From: Nostocales cyanobacterium
GTDB lineage: Bacteria > Cyanobacteriota > Cyanobacteriia > Cyanobacteriales > Nostocaceae
DNA length: 53,261 bases
Reading direction: 5' to 3'
NCBI GenBank assembly: GCA_004292695.1
Contig: RDXV01000020.1
Location: 1-53,261 of the forward strand
The notes beneath the pieces were generated by a model, which saw only the letters and a program-made list of their open reading frames with translations, was not told the origin of the DNA and made no database searches. Below are positions 8,734 through 18,430 of the stretch, piece after piece (within the stretch, counting starts at the first letter, position 1; each line of letters begins with the position of its first letter). The position numbers and the translations under genes were made by a program.

Positions 8734-10677
8734 TTAATCATCAATATCATATATTTCCATATCTGGTGATACTCCAAGATCCGATAAATCAAAACTATCA
8801 TCTGTCATCCGAACAATTTCCCCAGAGAAGAAGTTAGCTAGACTTTTAGCTGCTTTTGTCACTTCTTCATGATCCCAACTTGATACGGGTGGTTGTGATA
8901 TGGGTGTTGATGATATGGGTGTTGGTTGTGCGGGTGGTTGTGATATGGGTGTGGGGTTGTTTAATGGGGGTGTGTTGGTAACTGCTGGTTCACTTGGTAG
9001 TGATGTGGGTGCTGGTGATGGTTGATAGTAGGTAGTAGTTGTGGGTGGTGACTGAACACGGGTAGAGTCTTGGGGTTGAGTGTTGTTTCTTCCGGTAGTA
9101 GGACGAGTTGATGCGGCTTTTTCTAAGGTGACTTGAATATCTCGTTGAAATGTCTGCTGAAAGGCAGTGGTAATGATCGGTAAATCTGATTTACCTTTTT
9201 CATACCATGCTTGTTTAATGGCAATGCGAGCTAAGTTACCGTCAAAGTCTAACAATTCGCTCATTTGTCGCAACATTTCTCTTCTTGATGGTGGTTGCAG
9301 GTTGGCTAGTACCTGATACCAAATTTGACTTAGGTTATTTTGTGCTGGGTTTGCTACTTCTGGTTGATGTGCAGTAGGTGTTGGTGTTGTTTGTGCAGTA
9401 GGTGTTGGTTGTGGTTGTGGTGGGGGTGGGTTGTAATTTGCTGGTTGTGGTGTTGGTTGTGGTGGTGGGGGTGGGTTGTAATTTGCTGGTTGTGTATATG
9501 TGGGTTGTGGTGGTGGTGGAGATACCGCAGCGGCACTAACTGTTTGGGGTATATTTGCTACTTGGGTGATAACTTGTGTTTTGATGTTGGCGCTGGGTAA
9601 TAAACCTAATAAGGTGACTTCTAACCATAACCGGGGTTGGGTGGTGTTTTTGAGTTGGACTTCTGCGGTTCTCAGATGTTGCTGTCCGTGTAGTATTGTG
9701 GGTGTTTCTAGTTTGTGGGCAAAGTTGACTAATTCTGTCCAGGTTTCTTGGGTACAGGCTACTAAGTCTTGACGTGTGGGGGCGGTTTTGGCAATGAGTA
9801 AGTCTCGATAAAATGAGGCTAGGTTTTGAAGTATGATTAATGGTTCTCTACCCCTGTCTAATATTTTCCGGGTAGCGTCTAATACTATTTCTGAGTTATC
9901 TTGGGCGATCGCCTCTAGTAAAATAAATAAGTCTTTTTCACTGACTGAACCTACCAAGTCCCAAACTTGATCCGGTGATACTTCCCCTGGTAATAGTGCT
10001 AGTTGATCTAATAAACTTTCTGCATCTCTTAACCCTCCTTGTGAAAGTTGGGCTACAAGGGTAATGGCATTTTTGGAAATAGTAATACTTTCGTTAGCAG
10101 CAATTTTACTTAAATGGTTAACCATTGCTGTTAGTTGAATGCGCCGAAAATCAAATCTTTGACAGCGGGAAATAATGGTTGGTAATACTCTTTGGGGGTC
10201 AGTGGTTGCTAATACGAAAACTACGTGCTTTGGTGGTTCTTCTAGGGTTTTAAGTAACGCATTGAACGCGGCGGTACTTAACATATGACATTCATCTATC
10301 ACATAAACCTTATAGCGACACTGCACCGGGGCAAACTGGGCTTTCTCGATTAATTCCCGGATATTATCAACACCAGTATTACTAGCAGCGTCAATTTCGA
10401 TCACATCCAAAGAATAGCCTTTGGTAATACTTTGACAAGTTTCACAAACTCCACAGGGTTCAGGGGTGGGTTTGTCATTTTTGAGACAATTTAATGATTT
10501 AGCTAAAATTCTGGCACTGGAAGTTTTACCTGTACCTCTAGGACCTGTGAATAAATAGGCAGGAGCGATTTTTGCGGAATTAATGGCATTGGTGAGGGTT
10601 GTGGCGATCGCCTCTTGTCCTACTAATTCAGCAAAACTTTTCGGCCGATACTTATGGTGCAGAGGTTCGTAAGGCAT
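8734..10677 (-). CDS. dnaX: DNA polymerase III subunit gamma/tau
   Basis: A 647-aa clamp-loader ATPase subunit. The N-terminal AAA+ module is complete: Walker A at 45-52 (GPRGTGKT), zinc ligands C64, C75, C78 and C81, DECH box at 128-131, and sensor region VLATTDPQRVLPTIISRC. Domain III follows to about residue 365. The C-terminal third has two low-complexity Pro/Gln/Thr segments (~385-460 and ~540-610) around a short folded block (SQIWYQVLANLQPPSRREML). No intein interrupts the P-loop region, unlike some cyanobacterial dnaX genes. The Pro-rich repeats are also repetitive in DNA, making this a likely site of length variation. Confidence 0.95.
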   Translation of the reverse strand: MPYEPLHHKYRPKSFAELVGQEAIATTLTNAINSAKIAPAYLFTGPRGTGKTSSARILAKSLNCLKNDKPTPEPCGVCETCQSITKGYSLDVIEIDAASNTGVDNIRELIEKAQFAPVQCRYKVYVIDECHMLSTAAFNALLKTLEEPPKHVVFVLATTDPQRVLPTIISRCQRFDFRRIQLTAMVNHLSKIAANESITISKNAITLVAQLSQGGLRDAESLLDQLALLPGEVSPDQVWDLVGSVSEKDLFILLEAIAQDNSEIVLDATRKILDRGREPLIILQNLASFYRDLLIAKTAPTRQDLVACTQETWTELVNFAHKLETPTILHGQQHLRTAEVQLKNTTQPRLWLEVTLLGLLPSANIKTQVITQVANIPQTVSAAAVSPPPPQPTYTQPANYNPPPPPQPTPQPANYNPPPPQPQPTPTAQTTPTPTAHQPEVANPAQNNLSQIWYQVLANLQPPSRREMLRQMSELLDFDGNLARIAIKQAWYEKGKSDLPIITTAFQQTFQRDIQVTLEKAASTRPTTGRNNTQPQDSTRVQSPPTTTTYYQPSPAPTSLPSEPAVTNTPPLNNPTPISQPPAQPTPISSTPISQPPVSSWDHEEVTKAAKSLANFFSGEIVRMTDDSFDLSDLGVSPDMEIYDIDD

Positions 10678-10687
10678 GGGAGTTAAT

Positions 10688-10720
10688 CAGTTAACAGTGA
10701 ACAGTTAACAGTAAACAGTT
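10688..10720. repeat. (CAGTTAA)-type array upstream of dnaX
   Basis: Irregular CAGTTAACAGTGAACAGT units directly upstream of the dnaX start. The rest of the 276-bp spacer (10678-10953) is AT-rich with no gene seen. Confidence 0.7.
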
Positions 10721-10953
10721 TCGGGGTATCGCTACTTACTAGAGTTGAAGGTTTCACTATTTTAGCAATTGATGACCGTTTCCTCTGGAAAAAAATATTT
10801 TCAGTATATTTATTGAATTTTTTATATATTATGTGATTTTTATTGCTTTTATTAGATATCTTTTAGCAATTACCTATTACCCATGACCAAAACAGACTTT
10901 TTTCCCAACCATAGTTAAAATTTTAATCAGGGAAAACTCAATGGTGTAGCAAA

Positions 10954-11571
10954 ATGCTCAAACGTTTAATTCAATGGTTTAAAAGATTTTGGCGGGGTTT
11001 GTTTGGTAGTAAACAAACACATAAACCAGTAAAACAGGATGTTGAAGCAACAGCAGTTCCACCGTTGAGTGATACGGATCTAGAATTTTTATTCACGGAA
11101 CTATTAGCAGGTGTTTATCAAGCCAAAGGCCAAGCTTGGGCGCAAAATTGGTTACATAAACTAGAACATCGTGTCAGCACTCAACGGTGGTTAGAATGGT
11201 TGAATAAGTTAGAAGAAAAAGTATTAGCCGCTAGTTTGCCTAATAATGAATTAGCCTCAAGATTAGTACAGTTGGGTGAGTTAGGGATAGGTGAGGTTGG
11301 TGATACTGCATATAAAATTGGGATGAAGTTATTAACCCGTACCCCAGTTGAGCCAATTTGGGAATATACAGGACCAGATGAAACAAAGCCTGTGATAGCC
11401 AATGAAAATTTTGCTGATGAAGAGTATGAAACTGTAACATGGGATGAATTATTGATTATGTTACAGGAGAATGAGGAACTACGTCAGCAAATTATCCACG
11501 ATTTTGGGATTGAAGTTGATGATCCACAAGCAATTATTCAAGCACTGATCAATAAAGCCCAAAGTGGTTAA
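10954..11571 (+). CDS. Hypothetical protein; stand-alone paralogue of the TPR-CHAT N-domain
   Basis: A 205-aa protein with no named family that I recognise. It starts with an amphipathic basic/aromatic stretch (MLKRLIQWFKRFWRGLFGS), possibly membrane-associating. Residues ~38-130 align closely with residues ~40-135 of the downstream 1193-aa TPR-CHAT protein; shared landmarks are DLEFLFTELLAGVYQAKGQ versus DLELLFNELLEGVHQAKGQ, then RWLEWL / RWIDWL and LGELGIGEVGD / LGELNIGKVGE. The C-terminal part (TVTWDELLIMLQENEELRQQ) is acidic and helical. Tandem arrangement with a homologous domain suggests duplication and a common partner or complex. Confidence 0.75.
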   Translation: MLKRLIQWFKRFWRGLFGSKQTHKPVKQDVEATAVPPLSDTDLEFLFTELLAGVYQAKGQAWAQNWLHKLEHRVSTQRWLEWLNKLEEKVLAASLPNNELASRLVQLGELGIGEVGDTAYKIGMKLLTRTPVEPIWEYTGPDETKPVIANENFADEEYETVTWDELLIMLQENEELRQQIIHDFGIEVDDPQAIIQALINKAQSG

Positions 11572-11722
11572 ATTTCTGTAGTGCAGTAAAATTTTGTGTA
11601 TTTTTTCTAACCATGAGTAGTCATTTTTAAATTATTTTTCAATTAATTGACTAATCTGTTAGGTGATTAATGATTTTTTTGACACAACGATAGCTACAAT
11701 CTAGGAGAAAGAAAATCCAAGA

Positions 11723-14700
11723 ATGTGGCAAATGCTCAGGTGGCTATTGCAGTGGTTTAACAAGTTGTTCAAGTACCCCTTTGACAGTCGTCGGCCTCAA
11801 GCTGACGGTGCAGAAGCGTATGAGTTAGAAAATAATCTGCCAGAGTTAACCAATGCTGATTTAGAATTATTGTTTAATGAGTTGCTCGAAGGCGTACACC
11901 AAGCCAAAGGTCAAGAGTGGGCGCTCAAGTTTTTGCGGCGCATGGAGCCGAGAATTACTGTTGACCGTTGGATAGACTGGTTGTTGGTATTTGGAGAGAA
12001 ATTATTATCTTCCCCCGCACCAAACAGTCAGACGGCAACGCGGATGGTTAAACTAGGTGAGTTAAATATCGGTAAGGTGGGTGAACTGGCATCGGAGATT
12101 GGTGTACAGTTATTAAGCCGTGATTTCCTAATTAACAACAGGCATGAACAACTTTTAGAAAATGTTGCTCCCCAACGTCAAGAAGAACCTGTGGAAACTT
12201 CCCAGGTTTTAGCAGATACTCCCGGACAGCAGTTGTTAAGGGATATGGGTGAGCAGCTTTGGGAATATGAGGAGCAAACACCAGGATCAGAACCTAACCA
12301 TATCAATATTGCTCCTGTAGCTGTGAGGTTGGAGGAGACTTGGGAAAATGGTGATGTTCAAAGTCTTCATCATCAGGAAGAAACTTCTGAGTCTGTTGTG
12401 TTTGAGTTTGTCAAGGATGAGGAGTTAGAAACTGGGGAGCAGGTGCAAGAGGTTTTACCGTCTCCTGTGACTGATACTTTGGATCACTCTTTAACTCATT
12501 TAGAACCCCAGGTGGCACAAACTCTAGATGAGTTGGTTGTCAGGTTGGAGCAAAGTACCAGTTTAGTGCAGCAGTTAGCTTCAGAGTTGGCACTACGTGA
12601 TACTTATGCTGAAAACAACCAACGCTTAGATATTTTTGAACGTCCTAGTCTGCAAATGACTGTGGCTAACCAAGCTCAACAGTGGTTCTATCAAGGACTA
12701 CAACAGGCTAAGTCTGGTAATTTATTAGGGGCTTTACGTCTTTATGGACAAGCTACCCAACTTGAACCTAGCTATTATGATTACTGGTTTAATCAAGGTT
12801 TAACTCTGTTCCATTTACATCGCTTTGATGAGGCAATTGCAGCTTATGATCAGGCTTTGAGGTTAAAACCTGATTTTGCTAAGGCTTGGTATAACCGGGG
12901 TGGTGTTTTGGGTGAGTTAGGTGAGTTTGAGGAGGCGATCGCCTCTTTTGATCAGGCTATAGAAATTAAACCCAATTACCAAGAGGCTTGGTCTAGTCGT
13001 GGTTTAGCTTTGTTGAAATTAGGTTTAGTCTGGGAAGCTATTTCTAGTTATGAACAAGCATTGAGTTTACAACCAGAAGATCAGGAAACTTGGTATTATC
13101 GCGGTGTGGCATTGGGAATAGTAGAACAATTTGAAGAGGCGATCGCCTCCTACAACCAAGCCTTAACAATTCAACCAGATTATCATGAAGTTCTCATTGA
13201 CAGGGGTGTAGTTCTCTTTAGTTTGCAACGGTGGTCAGAAGCTATAGAATCTTGGGATCAAGCTTTAGCTATTCAATCAGATTTTTATTTAGCTTGGTAT
13301 AACCGAGGTATTGCTTTAGAAAATCTGGGTAGAAGAGAAGAATCTATAGAATCATATCAACAAGCTATTAACGCTAAACCAGATTTCCATTTAGCTTGGT
13401 ACAATCAAGCCGTAGCATTATTTTATTTAGACAGATTGCCAGAGGCAATATCTTGTTATGACAATGCCTTAGAAATTAAATTAGACTACTGGGAAGCGTG
13501 GTTAGGTAGAGCCTTAGCAGTGGGTAAGATAGTTGACGAAAAAGAATCATTAACAGTACCCAGTGCGATCGCCAAAGCCAACCCAGCATTAAACCGTCGC
13601 GGTTACGAAGGCAAACTAGCCACCTATCATGAAGGATTAAAATATCTGCGTCCTGACACCCACCCAGAAGGCTGGGGAAGACTGCATTTAGCCTTGGGTA
13701 ACACCAACTATGAACATGGGAAAAAACAACCCTCACCCCGCGAATTTTGGCAACAAGCCAGATCCGACTACCAACAGGCATTATTAACCCTCACCGCCGA
13801 AGACTTCACAGAATTACATCTAGAAGTGCTACAGGCCTTAACCAAAGTATTAATAATTACTAGAGAAACATCAACAGCCCAGGAATTACAAAAGCAAGGT
13901 TTAGATTTATTAGGACAATTACTAAATCAAAACACTCGTTCTGAACAAAGTAAAAAACAACTAGCCTTAAAATTCATTACCTTTCAACAACTAGGAGTTG
14001 ATTTAGCAGTAAATACAGGTGACTTAGTAGAAGCTTGGGAAATTGCTGAACAATCAAAAAATACCTGTTTAAAACTAACATTATCTGGTTGGCAAGAGCA
14101 AATTTACTCACCTGCATATCGAGAAGTTCAGAAACTACTAAATCCTACCACAGCCATTATTTATTGGCATATTAGCCCAGTAGCTTTACACACCTTCATT
14201 ATCAAACATGAAGCCCCATCACCTTTATCATTACTTACACCCATCCAAGATTTAGAAACCTTACCAGAAACAGTACAACGCCTAGTTAAATTTGAAAATT
14301 GGTTAGAAGATTGGCAAAAGCAACATCAAGAAAGTTCCCATAGCTGGAAATTAGCAATAGCGGAAAAGTTATCACAATTGCAAGAAATCCTGAACATATC
14401 TACAATTATTCAGGAATTAGAAGGAATTGAAAACCTAATTTTAATTCCCCATCGTGACTTAAATAAATTACCACTACATACACTTTTTCCCCTTAACAAA
14501 CCAGAAGACAAATACACAATTAGCTATTTACCTAGCGTGCAAGTGGGACTAGAATTAAATCAGAATTATCAGTCAAACTGGCAAGATCAAAAATTCCTCA
14601 GTGTTGAAAATATAGGTAATAATAATCAAGAAATTTCAGATGTGGATTTTGCCGCAGCAGTTGTAAGAAACTTATTTGATAACGCTCAACATCTGCAAGG

Positions 14701-15304
14701 GGAACAAGTTGAGATAGAGAATATTAAAAATGCCCTATCTGCTAATTATAACATATTTCATTTTACAGGGAATGTAATTAATAATTATCGAGACATCAAG
14801 AAATCAGCTTTGATACTAGCAAATGAAGAACAACTTACCCTGGAAGATTTAATGCAGTGTGATTTTCATAACTATCATCTTTTCACCTTCACTAATTGCC
14901 AAAACCCTAGTTATGGAATCCAAAATATCAACAGTGAATATATCAATTTACCCACAAGTTTACTCAGTTTTGGTGTTCCCTGTGTCGTCACTACACTTTG
15001 GCAAATTGAATCATCAGTAACCGCCATATTTGTAATAGAATTTTATCGGCAATTACTCGTTTATCAATCTCCAGTAATTGCGATACGCGAAGCTACAAAC
15101 TGGCTGAAAAATATCAATGTTGCTGATTTAATTAAATGGTATGAAGATTTACAAAATAACTTGCATCCAGAAGCATTAAAATTGAGCAATTATATCAAGA
15201 CGCAAATTGAAGCACAAAGACAATTATCACCACAAACAAAACCTTATAATTCCCCTTATTTTTGGTCAGGGTTTATATTATTAGGAATCGAGAATTTGGG
15301 TTGA
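11723..15304 (+). CDS. TPR-CHAT protein with apparently inactive CHAT domain
   Basis: 1193 aa. Residues 1-140 are the domain shared with the preceding gene; ~140-310 is acidic linker; ~315-600 holds eight 34-residue TPR units (pattern AWYNRG...EAI..YDQAL...P); ~600-850 is helical; ~990-1190 is a CHAT (caspase HetF-associated with TPRs) peptidase fold. The catalytic Cys is present at C1059 (TFTNCQNPSYG), but the His-Gly position reads IFHFTGN, giving Asn1017 where active CHAT proteins have the second His. SLLSFGVPCVVTTLWQIES is the usual CHAT core. It may therefore be a scaffold or pseudo-protease rather than a caspase-like enzyme. The ATG follows AGGAGAAAG. Confidence 0.88.
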   Translation: MWQMLRWLLQWFNKLFKYPFDSRRPQADGAEAYELENNLPELTNADLELLFNELLEGVHQAKGQEWALKFLRRMEPRITVDRWIDWLLVFGEKLLSSPAPNSQTATRMVKLGELNIGKVGELASEIGVQLLSRDFLINNRHEQLLENVAPQRQEEPVETSQVLADTPGQQLLRDMGEQLWEYEEQTPGSEPNHINIAPVAVRLEETWENGDVQSLHHQEETSESVVFEFVKDEELETGEQVQEVLPSPVTDTLDHSLTHLEPQVAQTLDELVVRLEQSTSLVQQLASELALRDTYAENNQRLDIFERPSLQMTVANQAQQWFYQGLQQAKSGNLLGALRLYGQATQLEPSYYDYWFNQGLTLFHLHRFDEAIAAYDQALRLKPDFAKAWYNRGGVLGELGEFEEAIASFDQAIEIKPNYQEAWSSRGLALLKLGLVWEAISSYEQALSLQPEDQETWYYRGVALGIVEQFEEAIASYNQALTIQPDYHEVLIDRGVVLFSLQRWSEAIESWDQALAIQSDFYLAWYNRGIALENLGRREESIESYQQAINAKPDFHLAWYNQAVALFYLDRLPEAISCYDNALEIKLDYWEAWLGRALAVGKIVDEKESLTVPSAIAKANPALNRRGYEGKLATYHEGLKYLRPDTHPEGWGRLHLALGNTNYEHGKKQPSPREFWQQARSDYQQALLTLTAEDFTELHLEVLQALTKVLIITRETSTAQELQKQGLDLLGQLLNQNTRSEQSKKQLALKFITFQQLGVDLAVNTGDLVEAWEIAEQSKNTCLKLTLSGWQEQIYSPAYREVQKLLNPTTAIIYWHISPVALHTFIIKHEAPSPLSLLTPIQDLETLPETVQRLVKFENWLEDWQKQHQESSHSWKLAIAEKLSQLQEILNISTIIQELEGIENLILIPHRDLNKLPLHTLFPLNKPEDKYTISYLPSVQVGLELNQNYQSNWQDQKFLSVENIGNNNQEISDVDFAAAVVRNLFDNAQHLQGEQVEIENIKNALSANYNIFHFTGNVINNYRDIKKSALILANEEQLTLEDLMQCDFHNYHLFTFTNCQNPSYGIQNINSEYINLPTSLLSFGVPCVVTTLWQIESSVTAIFVIEFYRQLLVYQSPVIAIREATNWLKNINVADLIKWYEDLQNNLHPEALKLSNYIKTQIEAQRQLSPQTKPYNSPYFWSGFILLGIENLG

Positions 15305-15317
15305 TGATATTGATCGT

Positions 15318-15344
15318 AGTGCGGGCTTTAGCCCGCTATTTTTA
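15318..15344 (+). terminator. Terminator hairpin between convergent genes
   Basis: GCGGGC-TTTA-GCCCGC (15321-15336) is a 6-bp GC stem with a tetraloop followed by TATTTTT. It lies between the CHAT gene stop and the convergent padR stop and could serve the plus strand; a short A-rich flank on the other side makes two-way use possible. Confidence 0.7.
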
Positions 15345-15881
15345 TGTTATACTATTTACAATTTCCAACGCTTCCTGACACCAATCTAACCATTCTAATT
15401 CACATCTAATTCCTGCTTTCAAAACCAGATATTTTAACTTTTCTTCTTTAGTTAATTCTCCTACTTTAGCAAAGTTTTTTTCTTCTATTTCCTTATATTT
15501 TGATAATTTATCTACATGGATTTTTTGCCGTCGTTTTATATCTGCTATTAAAACTTTAGTTTCTACTAAACTACCGGAAAATATTTTCACTAAAATATCT
15601 TCTCTAATTGTATCTGGTTCACTAGGTTTTTTCATCCATGCTATTAAATATTCCTTCCCTTCTTCGGTAATAGAATAAATTTTTTTGTCTAAACGGCCTT
15701 CACGGGGAATAACTTCGGAAACTACATAACCTTGGGTTTCCAGTTTTCCTAATTCTCGGTAAATTTGCTGCTGAGATGCGTTCCAAAAGTAACTCACTGA
15801 TTCACTGAATCTTTTAGAAAGATCATATCCGCTTTGTGGTGTTTCAATTAAACAAGTTAACAATGCGTGTGATAAGCTCAT
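15342..15881 (-). CDS. PadR-family transcriptional regulator
   Basis: A 179-aa PadR regulator: N-terminal winged helix (MSLSHALLTCLIETPQSGYDL, QQQIYRELGKLETQGYV, GRLDKKIYSITEEGKEYL) and a C-terminal helical dimerisation domain (Vir_act_alpha_C type) from ~95 on. It is divergent from devBCA with a 145-bp shared upstream region, the usual arrangement for a local repressor of an exporter, and may respond to the compound exported. That regulatory link is inference from position. Confidence 0.88.
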   Translation of the reverse strand: MSLSHALLTCLIETPQSGYDLSKRFSESVSYFWNASQQQIYRELGKLETQGYVVSEVIPREGRLDKKIYSITEEGKEYLIAWMKKPSEPDTIREDILVKIFSGSLVETKVLIADIKRRQKIHVDKLSKYKEIEEKNFAKVGELTKEEKLKYLVLKAGIRCELEWLDWCQEALEIVNSIT

Positions 15882-15947
15882 AGGTTCAAAAAACTAAAAT
15901 CTTTTTGCTTGACTACTTGACAGATATTTATTTCAGGTTAAGCTATT

Positions 15948-15966
15948 AATTGTATACAACAAATTG
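15948..15966. promoter_or_regulatory. Candidate operator in the padR-devB divergent region
   Basis: The only clear dyad in the 145-bp divergent spacer is TGTATACA (15951-15958) within AATTGTATACAACAAATT. PadR proteins often bind dyads of the ATGT/ACAT kind, so this is a reasonable operator candidate, but no binding data or second copy supports it. Confidence 0.3.
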
Positions 15967-16026
15967 AATAAAACTATTTTTTATAAACTATGTGTAAACA
16001 GCAAAGTTAGCTAATAAGGTGAGAAT

Positions 16027-17208
16027 ATGCAAAACCTTGATAATTGGAGATATCCGAACAAGCTAGTTATAGGTGCGGTAACTTTAGCTTTTTTAAGTAT
16101 TGGTACTTCAGTTTATGTTTTATCAAATCGTCAGTCTGCTGAACCTGTGACTGTAGCGGTTAATGAAACTCCCATCTTCAAAGCGGTGACAGCGTTAGGA
16201 AGAATTGAACCGGAAGGTGAGGTAATACAGGTTTCCGCGTCGCAAATGGGGGGTAGTAACCGGGTAGGGAAGTTATTGGTGAAAGAGGGTGATACCTTGA
16301 AAAAAGGTCAAATAATTGCGGTTTTGGATAGTCAAGAACGACGGTTAGCAGCACTCAACCAAGCAAAACAACAGGTAAAAATTGCCCAAGCTAGGTTAGA
16401 ACAGGTTAAAGCAGGTGCAAAACAGGGAGAAATTGAGGCACAAACAGCGACAATTGCGGAATTAGAAGCATTGTTACGTCAAGAAAGTGCAGCGAGAACA
16501 GCAACGGTGAGAAGATTAGAAGCAGAAGTTAAAAATGCCAAAATTGAATATCTGCGTTATCAATCTTTACAAGCAGAAGGGGCGGTTTCTGCATCAATTC
16601 GTGATAGTAAAAAGTTAACTTTGGATACAGCGGAAGCTAGTTTAAAAGAAGCAATTGCTAACCAAAATCAGACATCAGAAACATTAAGAGAAAAACTCAA
16701 ACAAGCAAGAGCAACATTAAATAGAATAGCAGAAATTAGACCGACAGATATACAAACAGCAGAGGCAGAAATTGAAAATGCTCAAGCTGCGGTAGAGACA
16801 GCAAAAGCAGATTTAGAATTAACTTATGTGCGATCGCCTCAAGATGGACAAGTTTTAAAAGTCCACACTTTTGCAGGAGAAATAATTGGTAGTCAAGGTA
16901 TTTTAGAAGTTGGTAAAATTCAACAAATGTATGTGATCGCCGAAGTCTATGAAAATGATATCAATAAAGTAAAAATTGGGAAAATTGCAAATATTACTCA
17001 ATTAAATTTACCAGGAAAATTAACGGGTAAAGTTGATCAGATTGGGTTATTAATTGCTAAAAAAGATGTTTTAAATACTGATCCTGCTGCTGATATTGAT
17101 GCAAGGGTAATAGAGGTGAAAATTAAGTTGGATGATGAGTCTAGTAAACGGGTTTCTGGGTTGACTAATTCTCAGGTGAGGGTGGAAATTTCTTTAGGTA
17201 AAATTTGA
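16027..17208 (+). CDS. devB: DevB-type membrane fusion protein of an ABC exporter
   Basis: A 393-aa periplasmic adaptor: one N-terminal membrane helix (residues ~15-32, VIGAVTLAFLSIGTSVYVL), a biotinyl-lipoyl half (GKLLVKEGDTLKKGQIIAVLDSQ), a long coiled coil (~95-245, rich in Ala/Glu/Gln heptads), the second lipoyl half (LTYVRSPQDGQVLKVH) and a beta-barrel. It would bridge the DevCA pump to a TolC-like outer-membrane channel. The start has a good AAGGTGAG ribosome site. First gene of devBCA; relatives export heterocyst glycolipids or stress-related lipids, and which applies here is unknown. Confidence 0.88.
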   Translation: MQNLDNWRYPNKLVIGAVTLAFLSIGTSVYVLSNRQSAEPVTVAVNETPIFKAVTALGRIEPEGEVIQVSASQMGGSNRVGKLLVKEGDTLKKGQIIAVLDSQERRLAALNQAKQQVKIAQARLEQVKAGAKQGEIEAQTATIAELEALLRQESAARTATVRRLEAEVKNAKIEYLRYQSLQAEGAVSASIRDSKKLTLDTAEASLKEAIANQNQTSETLREKLKQARATLNRIAEIRPTDIQTAEAEIENAQAAVETAKADLELTYVRSPQDGQVLKVHTFAGEIIGSQGILEVGKIQQMYVIAEVYENDINKVKIGKIANITQLNLPGKLTGKVDQIGLLIAKKDVLNTDPAADIDARVIEVKIKLDDESSKRVSGLTNSQVRVEISLGKI

Positions 17209-17263
17209 AAATTGAACGCAGATAAACGCAGATAGACGCAGATGATTAAGTGATGGTATTCTG

Positions 17264-18430
17264 ATGATGTTTAGAAATAAAATTCCTTTAGCTTGGTTAC
17301 AATTATCGAGAGAAAAAGCAAGGATGGCGGTTGCTATTGCGGGAATTGCTTTTGCTGATGTGTTGATGTTTTTACAGTTGGGAATTCGGGAAGCTCTGTT
17401 TGATGGTGCGGTACAATTCCATCAGAGTTTAGAGGGGGAAATTGTTTTAGTTAGTTCTGAATATAAGGCGTTAATTTCTTTAGATCAGTTTTCCCAAAGA
17501 CGATTATATCAAACTTTGGGTTTTACAGGGGTGAAATCTGTAAGTCCAATTTATTTAGATTCAATTCCCTGGAAAAATCCTGAAAATCAGGAAACTTGGC
17601 GCATTTTCACCATTGGTTTTAACCCAGAAGAAAAGGTTGTAAATTTACCGGGAGTTACAGAAAATATCAATTATTTGAAACAACCAGATACCGTATTATT
17701 TGATCAAGGTTCTAGGAAGGAATTTGGGAATATTGTTAATCAATTTGAGCATAATCAAAAAATTAGGACGGAATTAAATAACCGGAAAATTGATGTTGTG
17801 GGTTTATTTAGGTTAGGTACATCCTTTGGTGTGAACGGAAATATAATTACCAGTGATGTAAATTTTTTGAGGTTATTTGGTAAACAAAGAAGACAAAAAG
17901 GTTTAATAGACTTTGGGTTAATTAAATTAGAGGAAGGAGCAGATGTCAACTGGGTGTTAAAAAATTTAAGATCCAATTTACCTAAAGATGTCAAAGTTTT
18001 ATCTAAACAGGAATTTATAGCACAGGAAAAAAGTTTTTGGAATACAAGTACACCTGTAGGTTTTACATTTACGTTAGGTGCAATAATTGGTTTTATCGTT
18101 GGTGCAGTAATTGTTTATCAAATTCTCTATAGTGACGTTTCCGATCACTTACCAGAATATGCAACATTAAAAGCAATAGGTTTCAAAAATAGTTATTTGC
18201 TAACTCTCGTATTTCAAGAAGCATTAATTTTAGCAGCTATTGGTTTTATTCCCGGTTTTGCAATTTCCCAAGGTTTATATTTAATCACTCGTCAAGCAAC
18301 ATTATTACCAATAATAATGACAGTTGATCGGGCAATTTTCATCTTCATTCTCACCACCATTATGTGTTCAATTTCCGCATTAATAGCAATGCAAAAACTC
18401 CAATCTGCTGATCCTGCTGATGTTTTCTAG
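17264..18430 (+). CDS. devC: DevC-type ABC exporter permease
   Basis: A 388-aa MacB/FtsX-type permease. One N-terminal membrane helix (~23-45), a large periplasmic domain (~50-265), then three C-terminal helices (~268-290, 315-340, 350-375) with the FtsX-domain stretch YQILYSDVSDHLPEYATLKAIGF. It works with DevA and DevB as a tripartite efflux pump in the inner membrane. The start codon is one of two adjacent ATGs (17264/17267). The 55-bp gap to devB carries the AACGCAGATAAACGCAGAT dispersed repeat. Confidence 0.88.
   Translation: MMFRNKIPLAWLQLSREKARMAVAIAGIAFADVLMFLQLGIREALFDGAVQFHQSLEGEIVLVSSEYKALISLDQFSQRRLYQTLGFTGVKSVSPIYLDSIPWKNPENQETWRIFTIGFNPEEKVVNLPGVTENINYLKQPDTVLFDQGSRKEFGNIVNQFEHNQKIRTELNNRKIDVVGLFRLGTSFGVNGNIITSDVNFLRLFGKQRRQKGLIDFGLIKLEEGADVNWVLKNLRSNLPKDVKVLSKQEFIAQEKSFWNTSTPVGFTFTLGAIIGFIVGAVIVYQILYSDVSDHLPEYATLKAIGFKNSYLLTLVFQEALILAAIGFIPGFAISQGLYLITRQATLLPIIMTVDRAIFIFILTTIMCSISALIAMQKLQSADPADVF

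Noticed and set aside
8580-8837. 85-codon plus-strand frame overlapping the dnaX end
   Set aside because: It lies in the IS-like remnant and AATTCT array and runs into dnaX; no protein-like features.
9340-9772. Open frames antisense to the Pro-rich part of dnaX
   Set aside because: Trp/Cys- or His/Gln-rich translations are by-products of the repetitive Pro/Gln/Thr codons; dnaX explains the DNA.
8734-10677. Intein or programmed frameshift in dnaX
   Set aside because: The P-loop region is uninterrupted and no slippery heptamer with a nearby stop was evident.
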